Of a stretch of DNA of 12,994 nt, positions 12,223-12,994 are shown piece by piece. Every line of letters starts with the position of its first letter. The stretch's first letter is position 1. The notes below the pieces were generated by a model. That model worked only from the letters and a program-made list of their open reading frames with translations, was not told where the DNA came from and made no database searches. Source of the stretch: Candidatus Peregrinibacteria bacterium (GTDB lineage Bacteria > Patescibacteriota > Gracilibacteria > Peribacterales > Peribacteraceae); contig JABJGX010000013.1 in NCBI GenBank assembly GCA_018662075.1, positions 1 to 12,994 on the forward strand, read 5' to 3'. The translations under genes were made by a program, and so were the position numbers.

Positions 12223-12228
12223 ATTTCT

Positions 12229-12663
12229 ATGGAAAAAACTCTCATCCTCTTAAAGCCTGACTGTGTTCAGAAAAACCTCGTTGGTACTGTTATCGCACGA
12301 TTCGAAGAAGCAGGTTTTGCTATCAGAGCAAACAAGATGATCCAGCTTACAGATGACCTCCTCCGTGAGCACTATGCTCACATTGCAGAGTTCCCTTTCT
12401 ATCCAGATGTAGAGAGTTTTATGAAAGAGACTCCTGTTGTTGCTTTGGTTCTTGAAGCTGATGGCATCATCGATACTATGCGCGAAATGCTTGGTGTGAC
12501 TGATTGTCTTGAAGCAGCTGAAGGTACAATTAGGGCTGAATTTGGTAGCAAGGAAGAAGGAAAGAACAAGATGTGTAACATCGCTCATGCATCAGACGGT
12601 GTAGATGCGGCAGCAGTTGAGATCGCTCGTTTCTTCTCTGAAGACGAGATCTTTAACTATTAA
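12229..12663 (+). CDS. ndk: Nucleoside diphosphate kinase
   Basis: A 144-residue cytoplasmic enzyme that moves the gamma phosphate from ATP to nucleoside diphosphates through a phosphohistidine, balancing NTP and dNTP pools. Family features are TLILLKPDCVQKNLVG at residues 4-19, the GVTDCLEAAEGTIRAEFG stretch at 89-106 with nucleotide-contacting arginine and threonine, and NIAHASDG at 117-124 with the phosphorylated His120. Two usual motifs are altered: the SGP before VVA reads KETP (67-70), and the family's WEG reads LEA (75-77). The catalytic residues are intact, so it should be active. The start gives the normal N-terminus; there is no Shine-Dalgarno sequence, and a heptad repeat sits directly upstream. 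A strong terminator follows. Confidence 0.95.
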   Translation: MEKTLILLKPDCVQKNLVGTVIARFEEAGFAIRANKMIQLTDDLLREHYAHIAEFPFYPDVESFMKETPVVALVLEADGIIDTMREMLGVTDCLEAAEGTIRAEFGSKEEGKNKMCNIAHASDGVDAAAVEIARFFSEDEIFNY

Positions 12664-12672
12664 TTTGATATT

Positions 12673-12706
12673 AAAAAAGCCGAGGCAAGTGCCCGGCTTT
12701 TTTTTT
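12673..12706. terminator. Bidirectional intrinsic terminator between ndk and the S41 protease
   Basis: AAAAAAGCCG (12673-12682) pairs with CGGCTTTTTT (12694-12703), with a bulged A and an inner GGC/GCC pair closing an AAGT loop. Nine T follow on the plus strand (12698-12706), ending ndk; on the minus strand the stem ends in six T, so it can also end the convergent protease gene. Confidence 0.9.
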
Positions 12707-12711
12707 GTTAC

Positions 12712-12994
12712 TTATTCCCCTTTGGTGAGGAGTTCGAGTGCAGTGTCTAGTTGCGGATCCTCCTCCGCTTGCATCTGTTCTCGTGTGCGTTCGACAACGA
12801 TATCTGGATGCACACCTTCTTTGCCAAGGTCTTTCCCACTTGGGGTTAGCCAACGTGCTGTGGTGATGCGAATACTTGTGCCACCCGGTAAGTCGAATAC
12901 TTCTTGTACTGTTCCTTTTCCAAAGCTCTGCTTTCCAATGACTGTTGCACGGTCTCCATCTTGCAGTGCACCTGCAAGAATTTCGGATGCTGAT
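12712..12994 (-). CDS. S41 C-terminal processing peptidase, C-terminal part
   Basis: The last 93 residues of a C-terminal processing (CtpA/Prc-type) serine protease, running off the window end; the first complete codon is at 12993-12991. It begins SASEILAGALQDG, where the first Ser corresponds to the nucleophile, and 25 residues on is the Lys of SFGKGTVQ, matching the Ser-Lys dyad spacing of the family, followed by the conserved Gln. DLPGGTSIRITTARWLTPSG and GVHPDIVVE complete the core. The tail is acidic (EEDPQLDTALELL), which is usual. Such proteases are exported and have a PDZ domain, both of which would lie in the missing part. It converges on ndk across a shared terminator. Confidence 0.93.
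   Translation of the reverse strand, partial: SASEILAGALQDGDRATVIGKQSFGKGTVQEVFDLPGGTSIRITTARWLTPSGKDLGKEGVHPDIVVERTREQMQAEEDPQLDTALELLTKGE

Noticed and set aside
12671..12853. Minus-strand frame of 60 codons across the terminator and S41 gene
   Set aside because: It is a shifted shadow of the S41 protease frame, which has the Ser-Lys dyad and conserved C-terminus.
1..12994. Insertion sequences, CRISPR arrays, prophage, toxin-antitoxin or defence cassettes
   Set aside because: No transposase, integrase, Cas, phage structural or defence-type protein was seen, and the only repeats are the short heptad arrays.

Overview
The window looks like a piece of chromosome from an uncultivated bacterium of the candidate phyla radiation (Patescibacteria). 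A Peribacteria/Peregrinibacteria-like lineage is my best guess. This rests on compact gene packing, few Shine-Dalgarno sequences, several apparently leaderless genes, AT-rich heptad repeats between genes, and the gene mix (a PHP-less family X polymerase, an S-adenosylhomocysteine/adenosine pair, a corrinoid adenosyltransferase, a divergent L34). TGA serves as a normal stop (UDP-glucose dehydrogenase ends in TGA, and no conserved gene carries an in-frame TGA), so the UGA=Gly code of Gracilibacteria is not in use. The taxonomy is inference.

Layout. 1-234 (+) is the 3' end of an unrecognised protein, converging with a two-gene surface-sugar operon on the minus strand (ugd 2505-1195, then UDP-glucuronate 4-epimerase 1198-236, overlapping by ATGA). 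Diverging from ugd is a PfkB kinase (2578-3528) followed by adenosylhomocysteinase (3577-4920). The pair would convert S-adenosylhomocysteine to homocysteine plus adenosine, then probably adenosine to AMP. Next comes a small Cys/His-rich protein (5168-5461) with its own candidate promoters, a structured leader and a strong terminator. A 100-residue unknown protein and a Pol-beta-sized family X DNA polymerase (5913-6872) follow.

On the minus strand a small Cys-bearing membrane protein (7330-7091) runs directly into tRNA-Ser(GGA) (7083-6994). On the plus strand PheT (7411-9768, with no pheS beside it) is followed closely by a PduO-type cobalamin adenosyltransferase (9776-10321). That gene meets a three-helix membrane protein (10614-10318, minus) tail to tail with overlapping stops. 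Ribosomal protein L34 (10833-10690, minus), too short for a length-filtered gene search, diverges from an M16 zinc protease (10928-12193). Nucleoside diphosphate kinase (12229-12663) follows and shares a bidirectional terminator with the C-terminal end of an S41 processing protease (12994-12712, minus).

Most genes are housekeeping or central metabolism. I see no mobile element, CRISPR array, phage or defence cassette. The least explained items are heptanucleotide-phased repeats in three intergenic gaps, the insulated small Cys/His gene with its folded leader, the membrane-protein/tRNA-Ser arrangement, and L34 lacking the usual N-terminal motif.
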